DNA of 64,000 nucleotides from [Leptolyngbya] sp. PCC 7376 (GTDB lineage: Bacteria; Cyanobacteriota; Cyanobacteriia; Cyanobacteriales; MRBY01), in the NCBI RefSeq assembly GCF_000316605.1, contig NC_019683.1:914036-978035 (forward strand), read 5' to 3'. Both the position numbers and the translations under genes were made by a program. Shown in pieces: positions 47,982-56,152 of the stretch. Position 1 is the first letter of the stretch. Every line of letters starts with the position of its first letter. The notes under the pieces were generated by a model, which saw only the letters and a list, made by a program, of their open reading frames with translations, did not search any database and was not told where the DNA came from.

Positions 47982-49211
47982 TTAAATCAAAGATTTATAG
48001 AGATGTTCATGGGCAGTAATAAATTTATTGAGATTGAATTTTTCTTTTACATAGTCAACAGCATATTCCTCCGTTGCTTGACGTTCTTGAAGCGATCGCC
48101 CCAAGAACTCATGGGTAGCCTCCACCAAAGCAGAGGGATCATCCGGTGGCATTAAAATACCCGCATCGCCAATCACTTCTGGCACACCACCAACAGATGC
48201 CGCAATCACAGGAGTACCTGCGGCGAATGCTTCCAAACTCATTAGTGAAGACGTATCTGCACGACTAGGATGCCAAACCAAATCCGCCGCACTCAGCAAT
48301 TTATTAAGCAACGCGACATCACTCACATGGGCAAACTCACGGTGAGCAAATCCAGCCAACGCCTCTGCAATCTGTGTTCCGGCCCCAGCAATTCCAAGGG
48401 GAATCAGATAAAGGTTATTAAGAGTGAGTTGGGGTAAAGCTTTGAGGATAATATCTAAACCTTTTCGCTGATCTTCAACTTTCCCAGACACCGAAAATAA
48501 AATTACTTCTGCATCAATCGGAATATTTAAACTTTGCCGCAAGGCAGTCCGATCAACAATTGGATAAAAATCCTTGGTATCAACTGGATTGAGAATTGTT
48601 TGCACTGGAAAACGTCCCAAAATACCTTTTTTAGCTTGATCACTAATCCAGTTAGACACCCCAATAATGTGTAGTTGGCTCAGTTGATAAATCAAGCGCT
48701 TGAGGTTGATGTTTAACCCAGATCCATCACGATGTAACCAGAGTACGGGAAACTTGCCAAACTGCGGGCAATTACCACAACTGCTTTGCCAGCGATCACA
48801 GTCATATGAATAAAGACAATTTCCAGTAAAAGCAGCCATCGTATGCATTGTCCAGACTGTCGGTATCAAACGACTTAACCAAGGTAAACCGGCTAAATTA
48901 AAGGTGGGCAGATCATGGAGATGAACGAGATCAAACTGCCGAACAAAATCAGCTTCTAATCGAAATGGCAAAGTCTCCGTCAACCCCAATTGATTAATGC
49001 CTAAACGATGAATAATTCTTTGGGGAATGGTGCGGGACTCATGCTTAACTATCGGTCTAGGAATTTCCTGAATAAAAGTATCCGTTGCCGATTGATGTTG
49101 GACAAGATAACAAACTTCATGGTGGCGCTCTACCAGACCTTTAGCAAGCAGATAGCCAACTTTTGCTGCTCCTCCTTTCACATCAGAGGCATTCAGAATC
49201 AATATTTTCAT
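47982..49211 (-). CDS. GT4-type glycosyltransferase
   Basis: 409 aa. Starts MKILILNASDVKGGAAKVGY, a first Rossmann loop. FDLVHLHDLPTFNL follows, then a four-cysteine patch NCLYSYDCDRWQSSCGNCPQ (about residues 130-150) typical of one GT4 branch. Donor half: ILFSVSGKVEDQRKGLDIIL and HPSRADTSSLMSLEAFAAG, with S in the first and E in the second EX7E position. The first gene of the minus-strand glycan run; its promoter should lie in 49212-49320. Confidence 0.87.
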   Translation of the reverse strand: MKILILNASDVKGGAAKVGYLLAKGLVERHHEVCYLVQHQSATDTFIQEIPRPIVKHESRTIPQRIIHRLGINQLGLTETLPFRLEADFVRQFDLVHLHDLPTFNLAGLPWLSRLIPTVWTMHTMAAFTGNCLYSYDCDRWQSSCGNCPQFGKFPVLWLHRDGSGLNINLKRLIYQLSQLHIIGVSNWISDQAKKGILGRFPVQTILNPVDTKDFYPIVDRTALRQSLNIPIDAEVILFSVSGKVEDQRKGLDIILKALPQLTLNNLYLIPLGIAGAGTQIAEALAGFAHREFAHVSDVALLNKLLSAADLVWHPSRADTSSLMSLEAFAAGTPVIAASVGGVPEVIGDAGILMPPDDPSALVEATHEFLGRSLQERQATEEYAVDYVKEKFNLNKFITAHEHLYKSLI

Positions 49212-49320
49212 CTCAATACAAGTCGAGCAGCAGTAATAGACATAAGGAAACCTGGATAAGGTCTTTTCCTATCCTATGTTAGATACAGGATTTAGCTGCT
49301 AAAATTCGGAAGAATTCAAG

Positions 49321-50394
49321 CTAATTTTTGCTATCTATGGTTTCGAGCGATAGCGCATAAACTTGGCCATCCAGCAGCACACGGGTAATGCCTTTTGCTG
49401 TTAGACAAGCACTTGTTTTCAGGAAGAGACGACTATCGGGTACTTTAATAACTTTCTGTGATCGCCCGTGAGTAAAACGCTTGGCAACCCGGTGATTATC
49501 AAAAATCGGCAGCGTTTTCTGACTAGTTTCTTCGTCAGGAATCTGGCCTAATTCACGGAATTCTTTGAGAGGACGGGCAATCAGCTCGGACATCCGGTCT
49601 GTCACAACGTAACAAGTACGAGGGAAAGAAGCCTGATTCAGCGGTAAAATTTGCACCTGATCTGGAAGAATACGCTGTGAAGAGCCAATATCAGTATCAT
49701 CCTGCTCATCATCATCGTATTCGTCATCGTCGTCTTCTTCCTCTAAATCATCGATGTCATCGCCTAATAGTTCTTTTAAAGCCTGCTGGCGATCGCCTAA
49801 CCGAATTTCCTGAGCCAAAGCCAACAGATCTTGATTTACATCAGACTCATCCATATCCTGTGGTTGCTCATCCTGAACTACGACCTCTTCTGATTGTTTA
49901 ACGTCAGGAGAATCATCTTGCTGAGCCTTACTATCCAACTCCTGCAATAACGGTAATGGTTTTTCTTCTGTCTTAGACCGCGAGCGCCGCGAGCGAGTCC
50001 GACGCTTCTTTGGCTTTTCCTGCTGCTCATCAGATGACGCAGAATCCGAAGCTTCTTTTACACTCTCTACAATTTCAGTAATCTCTATCTCTGGTTTAGC
50101 CTTATCTTGTTTCGGCTTCAGCTTAGGTGCTTTATCTTTGGAAGCGGATTTAGACTTCGACTTACTATCGGATTTCTTGGCTTTCGCCTTTTTAAGGCTA
50201 TTGCTCCGACCAAGACGTTTCTTCTGAATTAGATCTTCGTATTCCTCAGTGCTGAGGCGGCTCTTCAGGAAACGGCTAATAGTCGAGCTACTCACCCCAT
50301 ACTGTTCCGCCAGAGTCGATGTCGTCGCCGCAGTGTCGCGGTAGGCAACCAATAACTCTTCTTTATCTGCATTAGTGAGTTTGCGGGGGCTCAT
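49321..50394 (-). CDS. Helix-turn-helix protein with long charged low-complexity middle
   Basis: 357 aa from the ATG at 50394, which has GGAAG six bases upstream; an ATG-like start ten codons earlier lacks one. Residues 1-55 are a helix-turn-helix like those of resolvases and IS630-type transposases (DKEELLVAYRDTAATTSTLA, SSSTISRFLKSRLS). From about 60 to 240 the chain is low-complexity: first lysine/serine-rich, then glutamate-rich and strongly acidic (EEEDDDDEYDDDEQDD). A conserved-looking C-terminal domain (about 255-357; CYVVTDRMSELIARPLKEF, DGQVYALSLETID) ends it. No DDE catalytic set, so this is not a transposase. A nucleoid or transcription-associated regulator is possible. No close partner: 184 bp separate it from the gene upstream. 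Confidence 0.7.
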   Translation of the reverse strand: MSPRKLTNADKEELLVAYRDTAATTSTLAEQYGVSSSTISRFLKSRLSTEEYEDLIQKKRLGRSNSLKKAKAKKSDSKSKSKSASKDKAPKLKPKQDKAKPEIEITEIVESVKEASDSASSDEQQEKPKKRRTRSRRSRSKTEEKPLPLLQELDSKAQQDDSPDVKQSEEVVVQDEQPQDMDESDVNQDLLALAQEIRLGDRQQALKELLGDDIDDLEEEDDDDEYDDDEQDDTDIGSSQRILPDQVQILPLNQASFPRTCYVVTDRMSELIARPLKEFRELGQIPDEETSQKTLPIFDNHRVAKRFTHGRSQKVIKVPDSRLFLKTSACLTAKGITRVLLDGQVYALSLETIDSKN

Positions 50395-50580
50395 ATGGTC
50401 TTCCGGGCAATGCGCTAGCAACAACGAAACAACAAAAATTCCTTACCAAAGCCTTAGCCAAGATAAGTCCTACTAGTGTATCGCCTCTAGGAACGAGCAG
50501 GCTTGTTTTTCTCAGTTATTCCATAATTGATTAATACAACCTACGTTACCCAAAGAAAGTTGCTTCATAAAATCTGAGGA

Positions 50581-51237
50581 TCAATGCCACATTTGTCCTA
50601 ACGGAGATTGTCCAAGCCACTTAATAAAATACTGTTGCTCTTCTGATGGCATATCTACTAGCAATTCATCAATCCCTTCAGCAAAAGAACTATTTCCAAA
50701 ATACGCTTTACCAATCCGATACATCTCCTGTAAAAGCGTAATGAGATGATGTTCTTCCCAAGGCGGCACATTACCTTCAAGAGGATCAACGTCGATGATC
50801 GTCCCCAAATCCTGAGCCGTCTTTAATTGTGGGAAGTTCCATGGCTGCAAAACCTTCATTAGCTCGGTATTGAAACGTTCAGCTTGTCTTGCTCCAAAGA
50901 GGTCTTCAAGGTCGAAATAAACTGTTTGCAGCAAAATAATGCAGGCTTGGGTCAAGGGCACAATTTGGCTGGAAGCATCATCATCACTACCCAATTGCTC
51001 AACTCGAATTTTTCCCCAAACACTAAAACGTTCAGTCTCTTCAAGAAGAATACAAAATTTACCTTGGTTATCTGTTAGATCACGCCAAAATCCCCGTGCT
51101 TCAGTTTCCTGATTAGCACTAAAAACACTAATCAGGCGGAAGGTTTGTCCTTGGTAGTTGAGGATAGGAACGGTTTGTTCCCGCTTGGGATGTTGGACAT
51201 TGGCAATGTCTACATCTTTCCGTTTCAGAATGAGCAT
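50581..51237 (-). CDS. Conserved cyanobacterial protein (resembles Npun_F0813 family)
   Basis: 218 aa. Starts MLILKRKDVDIANVQHPKRE, a beginning I associate with the cyanobacteria-only Npun_F0813 family; function unknown. Mixed alpha/beta, with FRLISVFSANQETEARGFWR, then KFCILLEETERFSVWGKIR and a long helical C-terminal part. No signal peptide or membrane helix is visible. It is a single gene, 180 bp upstream of the SLH gene in the same direction. Confidence 0.72.
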   Translation of the reverse strand: MLILKRKDVDIANVQHPKREQTVPILNYQGQTFRLISVFSANQETEARGFWRDLTDNQGKFCILLEETERFSVWGKIRVEQLGSDDDASSQIVPLTQACIILLQTVYFDLEDLFGARQAERFNTELMKVLQPWNFPQLKTAQDLGTIIDVDPLEGNVPPWEEHHLITLLQEMYRIGKAYFGNSSFAEGIDELLVDMPSEEQQYFIKWLGQSPLGQMWH

Positions 51238-51417
51238 GGGCTATTGTTGTGCTCCCTCTCGATTGCTAAGCAAAGATTGGGACGGAATGTGAAATTTATG
51301 AGGTAGATGCTTGTCCTGTTTTAAGGCAGCTTTTGCATGTTTATCTTGGCACAGGGTTGACCAAAGCGAATAGTTTACACATGAAGTTTCACGTCAATGT
51401 TACGGATCTGAATGAAA

Positions 51418-52140
51418 TTAGGGTGAAAGGGTAGGGATTGTGCTGGGTTGCCGACCAAAGGATGGGCGAGAGCTTTGGCCACCAACGATATATTCTTCGG
51501 AAATAGTGCCAGTGGTATCAAGGGCACGGCACAAAAAACTGGCAACTTCGGCGCGGCTAGCCCATTGTTGAGGGTTCAGGCGAGTGAGATTAGGATAATT
51601 TACGATCAATTGCTGTTCTGTAGCCGCGGCGATCGCCGGATAAGCAAAGGCGGGCAAGTCAGCAGCATCTTCATAATACTTAGAAATGATTGTCTGGGGA
51701 TTGCCTTGGGGAACGTAGTTTAGGCCAGCCACCAGAGCAAGCAAGGTTTCGTATCGGGGAATATTACGGGTTGGTTTGAATGTGCCATCAGGATAACCAG
51801 TCATAAAGCCAGAGCGAGTAGCACGATCAATGGGAATTAGTCCCCAATAGGTTTCGTCAAGATCACGGTATTCTTGAGCAAAAGTTTGATCGATTGAATC
51901 GGGAAAAGCACGGTTCAGAAAAGCGGCGAATTCGGTGCGGGTAACAGGTTCGTTAGGGCGAAAGGTTTGATCTGGATAACCCTGGACAATATCCCGCTGC
52001 TCAAGATGTTGAATACAGCGCTCCGCCCAATGGTCGTTAATATCGGTCAAGGTTTGAGCCTTAACTGCATGGGGAATAAAGGCGATCGCCCCACCGAGAC
52101 AGCCCGCCATTAACCGTTGAACATCAGTCGAATTTGTCAT
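51418..52140 (-). CDS. Small SLH-domain protein, probably envelope-bound
   Basis: 240 aa from the ATG at 52140, which has GGAGG nine bases upstream; the longer frame adds eight residues. A signal peptide ends near PHAVKAQ. Three SLH-type units follow: DINDHWAERCIQHLEQRDIV with GYPDQTFRPNEPVTRTEFA; YRDLDETYWGLIPIDRATRS with GYPDGTFKPTRNIPRYE; and DAADLPAFAYPAIAAATEQ with LNPQQWASRAEVASFLCRAL. A proline/serine-rich tail ends it. SLH domains attach envelope proteins to pyruvylated peptidoglycan-linked polymer. Cyanobacterial SLH proteins usually continue into a porin barrel; this one stops after the SLH units, so it is a free-standing anchor or linker. Confidence 0.88.
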   Translation of the reverse strand: MTNSTDVQRLMAGCLGGAIAFIPHAVKAQTLTDINDHWAERCIQHLEQRDIVQGYPDQTFRPNEPVTRTEFAAFLNRAFPDSIDQTFAQEYRDLDETYWGLIPIDRATRSGFMTGYPDGTFKPTRNIPRYETLLALVAGLNYVPQGNPQTIISKYYEDAADLPAFAYPAIAAATEQQLIVNYPNLTRLNPQQWASRAEVASFLCRALDTTGTISEEYIVGGQSSRPSFGRQPSTIPTLSP

Positions 52141-52254
52141 AATCCACAACCTCCACGACACCACAAAAGCAGCTCGTTATACTAAGTAACTTTACCCCAG
52201 AAAATTTTCCAGAGTCTAACTCTAAAATTCCCTGCTTCTTCTGATTGTATTGCC

Positions 52255-53811
52255 ATGCCTTTGACAAGAATTTTGTTGTGGTACCGTCGTGACCTACGCC
52301 TCCATGACCATAAACCTCTCATTACAGCGCTCCAGCAGCAGGCCGAGATTATCCCCCTCTACTGTTTTGACTCCCGGGAATTTACACAAACTGCTTTTGG
52401 TTTTCCTAAAACGGGTAATTTTCGGGGTCAATTTTTATTGGAAAGTGTGGCAAACCTAAGGCGATCACTCCAACAAAAAGGCAGCAATCTCCTGATCTAT
52501 TCCGGCAAACCAGAGGTGATTATCTCTCAACTCTGTAGACAGTTTCAAATTGACACAGTGTATTGGCATCGGGAAGTCACAGCGGAAGAAACTCACATCG
52601 AAAAACGTCTTCAAAAAAACCTCAGTCAGCAGAATGTTTCTGTCGGAACCTTTTGGGGTACAACACTCCATGAACCAGAAGAGATGCCTTTTGGGATTCC
52701 GCAAGTACCAGAGGTTTTTACGCAATTTCGTAAAACAGTCGAAAAATATGCGAATATTGTCCAAGCCTTACCAACGCCCCAAGAATTACCGCCTCTCCCC
52801 TCAGAATTGGCAATGGCATTGGGTGAGCTACCGACTTTAAAACAATTGGGGTTAAGCACACCAGAGAGCGATCGCCGTGGTGTTTTAGCCTTTCAAGGCG
52901 GCGAAACGGCTGCCTTAGAACGATTACAAGATTATTTTTGGCGCGGCAACCACTTAAAAAGCTATAAACAAACCCGCAATGGCCTTTTAGGGGGAGACTA
53001 TTCCTCTAAATTTTCACCTTGGTTAGCCCTAGGTTGTCTCTCTGCCAGACAGATTGCCGCCCAAGTCAGCCGATATGAAACAGAGCGCGTGGCTAATGAT
53101 TCAACTTACTGGCTCATTTTTGAATTGTTATGGCGAGATTATTTTCGATGGATTAGTGCAAAACATGGCATTAAAATTTTCCAACCTAAGGGATTACAGG
53201 GTGTCAAAATTCCGTGGAAACAAGACAGGGAAGCCTTTGAATTATGGCGCACTGGTCAAACAGGAATTCCCTTTGTTGATGCAAATATGCGAGAACTCCT
53301 CCAAACAGGTTTTATGTCAAATCGGGGACGGCAAAATGTCGGCAGTTTCCTAACAAAAAATCTGGGACTCGATTGGCGAATGGGAGCAGAATGGTTTGAA
53401 TCACAACTCATTGATTACGATGTCTGTAGCAATTGGGGTAACTGGAATTACACAGCAGGTGTAGGTAACGATGCACGTGGATTTCGTTACTTTAATATCC
53501 CCAAACAAGCCAAAGATTATGATCCACAAGGAGAGTATGTCCGCCACTGGCTCCCAGAGTTGAAATCTATTCCCGGAGAGCAAATCCACCAACCTTGGCG
53601 CATCTCTGTAAGAGAACTGGGCGATCGCCATGACATTACTTTGGGAGAGACATATCCAAAGCCAATGGTCGATCTACAGCAATCCGTTCAAGAAAATGAG
53701 CGCATTTATCAAAAGGCCCTCGGCATTCAACCCAACTCATCACGTCAATCCAAAGGTAAAAACAGCAAAACCAAACGGTCTTCACGCCCTCAAAAACCCC
53801 ACCGCCGTTAG
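52255..53811 (+). CDS. Cry-DASH family photolyase/cryptochrome
   Basis: 518 aa. The N-terminal antenna domain begins RILLWYRRDLRLHDHKPL and has the DASH-type FGFPKTGNFRGQFLLE and YWHREVTAEETHIEKRL. The C-terminal FAD domain has SYKQTRNGLLGGDYSSKFSP, WRDYFRW, and VGSFLTKNLGLDWRMGAEWF with DYDVCSNWGNWNYTAGVGND. These are the hallmarks of Cry-DASH, which repairs cyclobutane dimers in single-stranded DNA using blue light. The last 40 residues are basic (SRQSKGKNSKTKRSSRPQK), a likely nucleic-acid tail. A single gene, 80 bp before the tRNA. Confidence 0.93.
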   Translation: MPLTRILLWYRRDLRLHDHKPLITALQQQAEIIPLYCFDSREFTQTAFGFPKTGNFRGQFLLESVANLRRSLQQKGSNLLIYSGKPEVIISQLCRQFQIDTVYWHREVTAEETHIEKRLQKNLSQQNVSVGTFWGTTLHEPEEMPFGIPQVPEVFTQFRKTVEKYANIVQALPTPQELPPLPSELAMALGELPTLKQLGLSTPESDRRGVLAFQGGETAALERLQDYFWRGNHLKSYKQTRNGLLGGDYSSKFSPWLALGCLSARQIAAQVSRYETERVANDSTYWLIFELLWRDYFRWISAKHGIKIFQPKGLQGVKIPWKQDREAFELWRTGQTGIPFVDANMRELLQTGFMSNRGRQNVGSFLTKNLGLDWRMGAEWFESQLIDYDVCSNWGNWNYTAGVGNDARGFRYFNIPKQAKDYDPQGEYVRHWLPELKSIPGEQIHQPWRISVRELGDRHDITLGETYPKPMVDLQQSVQENERIYQKALGIQPNSSRQSKGKNSKTKRSSRPQKPHRR

Positions 53812-53891
53812 TATCCAGTCTCTCAACCCAAAGAAATCCCGGAGAAGTCTTGCACTTTCGAAAAACCCTTGTTATTATTGTTAAGGCTTAA

Positions 53892-53963
53892 GGGCGTTTA
53901 GCTCAGTGGTAGAGCGCCTGCCTTACAAGCAGGATGCCACTGGTTCAAATCCAGTAACGCCCA
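53892..53963 (+). tRNA. trnV: tRNA-Val (UAC)
   Basis: 72-base cloverleaf: acceptor GGGCGTT pairs with AACGCCC, D-arm GCTC..GAGC, anticodon stem CTGCC/AGCAGG region around TTACAAG with anticodon TAC, and T-arm CTGG-TTCAAAT-CCAG. The 3' CCA is not encoded and must be added. Discriminator base A. Confidence 0.93.
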
Positions 53964-54087
53964 TATTTTCCCTAAGTTCAATCATCCCATGCTTACCCAC
54001 CATTATGGTTTGGGACAGTTCTCCTTTCACCGCTGAGGAGATGCGTCTCCAATATAATTGTGAGTATTTCTAGTTCGGCTTGGGCTA

Positions 54088-55155
54088 ATGATCAATGCAT
54101 TTCTGAAATCCTATTCAATTGGCTTGGCGATCGCCTGTCTCACTGTCATTGGTGGTTGTAATCGTGAGTCGATGCCGGACGAACCTGTTGAAGGGCTACC
54201 GATAGGCAATTCAAGCAAACTGGAAGAGGTTTTAGATAGAAAAGAAATTATTTGTGGCGTTAATGGTCAACTGCCTGGCTTTAGTTTTATTGATGAAACA
54301 GGAAATTATGCCGGCATAGATGTCGATTTTTGTCGGGCAGTGGCAGCAGCTCTCTTCGATGATCCCAAGGCTGTCCAGTTTAAAGAACTTAGTGCTCAAG
54401 AGCGTTTAGAGGTTGTCCAAAATGAAGGAGTGGATCTGCTCAGTCGCAACACAACCTGGACCATTAGCCGCGATACGGTTGTGGGCCTAGAGTTTGGGCC
54501 AATTTTGTTTTATGACGGGCAAGGTATCCTCGTATCCCAAGCCAGTGGTGTTCAGGCGATCGCCGATCTCGAAGGCAAATCTATCTGTGTACAATCCGGC
54601 ACCACTACCGAATTAAACCTCGCTGACCGGATGCGCCAGAAAAATATCACATATAAGCCCGTTGTTTTTGATGATGCGGAAGATATGTACCAAGCCTATG
54701 CCGATGGTCGGTGTGAGGGAGCAACATCTGATCGCTCCCAACTCGTAATTCGTCGCGCCACAATGGCAGATCCAGAGGCCCACAAATTACTTTCCGATGT
54801 TCTATCAAAAGAACCCCTTGCCCCAGTTGTCAAAAATGATGATTCACCCTGGTTCGACACTGTTAAATGGGTAGCTTATGCTCTGATTCAGGCAGAAGAA
54901 TTTGGGATCAATTCAGACAATGTTTCAGATTTTTTAGATTCTAAAGATCCATTAGTACGACGCTTTCTCGGTCTCGAAGGTCGACTCGGAGAGGATATGG
55001 GCTTAAGCAATGATTTTGCACTGCGGATCATCAAGCATGTTGGCAATTATGGCGAAATTTATGAGCGTAATCTCGGGGAGCCTTTCGGGTTAGAACGTGG
55101 CATGAATTCACTCTGGACTGACGATGGACTTATCTATTCACCACCCTTCCGCTAG
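54088..55155 (+). CDS. ABC-transporter amino-acid-binding lipoprotein
   Basis: 355 aa. The first 24 residues form a lipoprotein signal (AIACLTVIGGC) with C24 as the lipid-anchored cysteine. The mature part is a periplasmic binding protein type 2: EVLDRKEIICGVNGQLPGFS, then DVDFCRAVAAALFDDPKAVQ and GKSICVQSGTTTELNLADRM, close to the AapJ/BztA branch for polar and acidic amino acids. Its ABC partners are not in the window. No neighbour appears functionally linked; a 97-bp gap separates it from the tRNA gene. Confidence 0.9.
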   Translation: MINAFLKSYSIGLAIACLTVIGGCNRESMPDEPVEGLPIGNSSKLEEVLDRKEIICGVNGQLPGFSFIDETGNYAGIDVDFCRAVAAALFDDPKAVQFKELSAQERLEVVQNEGVDLLSRNTTWTISRDTVVGLEFGPILFYDGQGILVSQASGVQAIADLEGKSICVQSGTTTELNLADRMRQKNITYKPVVFDDAEDMYQAYADGRCEGATSDRSQLVIRRATMADPEAHKLLSDVLSKEPLAPVVKNDDSPWFDTVKWVAYALIQAEEFGINSDNVSDFLDSKDPLVRRFLGLEGRLGEDMGLSNDFALRIIKHVGNYGEIYERNLGEPFGLERGMNSLWTDDGLIYSPPFR

Positions 55156-55319
55156 GGCGATCGCCTAACTTGCGACAATTCAAAACAAATCACTCTCCGT
55201 AAACATTAAGGACACTTGCAAGAAAAAAGTAGCGATCGCCGCAATCCAGAAAAGTCAAGTATCTATAATAAACAATGGAAGCATAAACTTTCCTTATCAG
55301 CTGTCTCTACCCGAAACCT

Positions 55320-56054
55320 ATGTTAGACAAATTACCGTCGGAAGTTCGTCACTGGGTCGAAGGTCTATCATGGCAACAACGCCGCTACATGCTCTCCCTA
55401 TGCCATTTGCTCTGTGCTGCGACTCCCCAAGACCAAGCACAATTCCTCGACGACTTTACCGCAGAAGGGATCATCGCAAAAATCTTAGTTGACCAAGACA
55501 CCCAACAACAAATGCGCGGCCATTTAGAACGGTTCCGTATTGGTAGCATTCTCAACGAAAAATTATTACGCACCTATATCCGACAGTTTTACGTCCACTC
55601 AGCCCAGGATATGCACCGACGGCCACAACAATATCTACAATCTGCACTGCAACTTGTAATCAAAAAACAAGAACAAAACAAAGTATTGAACTATATCCTC
55701 GGTTTCGAAGTTTTAAAAATGTTTTTTCAGATGAGCTGGGAACAACAGGAAAAACTCTACCAACTTCAAATTAACCAAGACTATTTTTATAACCGCTACA
55801 TTAAACCTATCCAATACACCCATCGCATTAACAGCATTGTGGTTCCCAAAGATGAAAAAGTTTTCTTTGCGAAGCGCGATTACTACATCCAGATTCCGCA
55901 GATTCCCACGAAAAAATTAGTGACCCTAATTATGGCGACCTTTTCTACGGATGCTGTGATTGATTTTGGCTTCTCGATTTCTCGCAATAGTCAATATTTG
56001 ATTTTTGATTTCGATTATATTTTTGCGCCGGCTCACGACCCGATCTTTGCCTAA
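55320..56054 (+). CDS. Conserved cyanobacterial protein of unknown function
   Basis: 244 aa. Largely helical in the first two thirds (LPSEVRHWVEGLSWQQRRYM, FEVLKMFFQMSWEQQEKLYQ) and beta-rich after residue 180 (VFFAKRDYYIQIPQIPTKKL, SRNSQYLIFDFDYI). No signal peptide, no membrane helix and no known catalytic motif. I recognise similar sequences only from cyanobacteria. The next gene on the same strand starts 98 bp later. Confidence 0.6.
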   Translation: MLDKLPSEVRHWVEGLSWQQRRYMLSLCHLLCAATPQDQAQFLDDFTAEGIIAKILVDQDTQQQMRGHLERFRIGSILNEKLLRTYIRQFYVHSAQDMHRRPQQYLQSALQLVIKKQEQNKVLNYILGFEVLKMFFQMSWEQQEKLYQLQINQDYFYNRYIKPIQYTHRINSIVVPKDEKVFFAKRDYYIQIPQIPTKKLVTLIMATFSTDAVIDFGFSISRNSQYLIFDFDYIFAPAHDPIFA

Positions 56055-56152
56055 CCTCTGGGCGATCGCCCCACGTAGCATGACCGGAGAATGATGCTAT
56101 CGTTGAATGCGAAAGCTTAGCAAACATCCCCTTTTCAAGGTAGATCAGGTTA

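Noticed and set aside
49321-50394. Transposase
   Set aside because: Only the helix-turn-helix resembles transposases; there is no DDE or DEDD catalytic set and no terminal inverted repeats around it.
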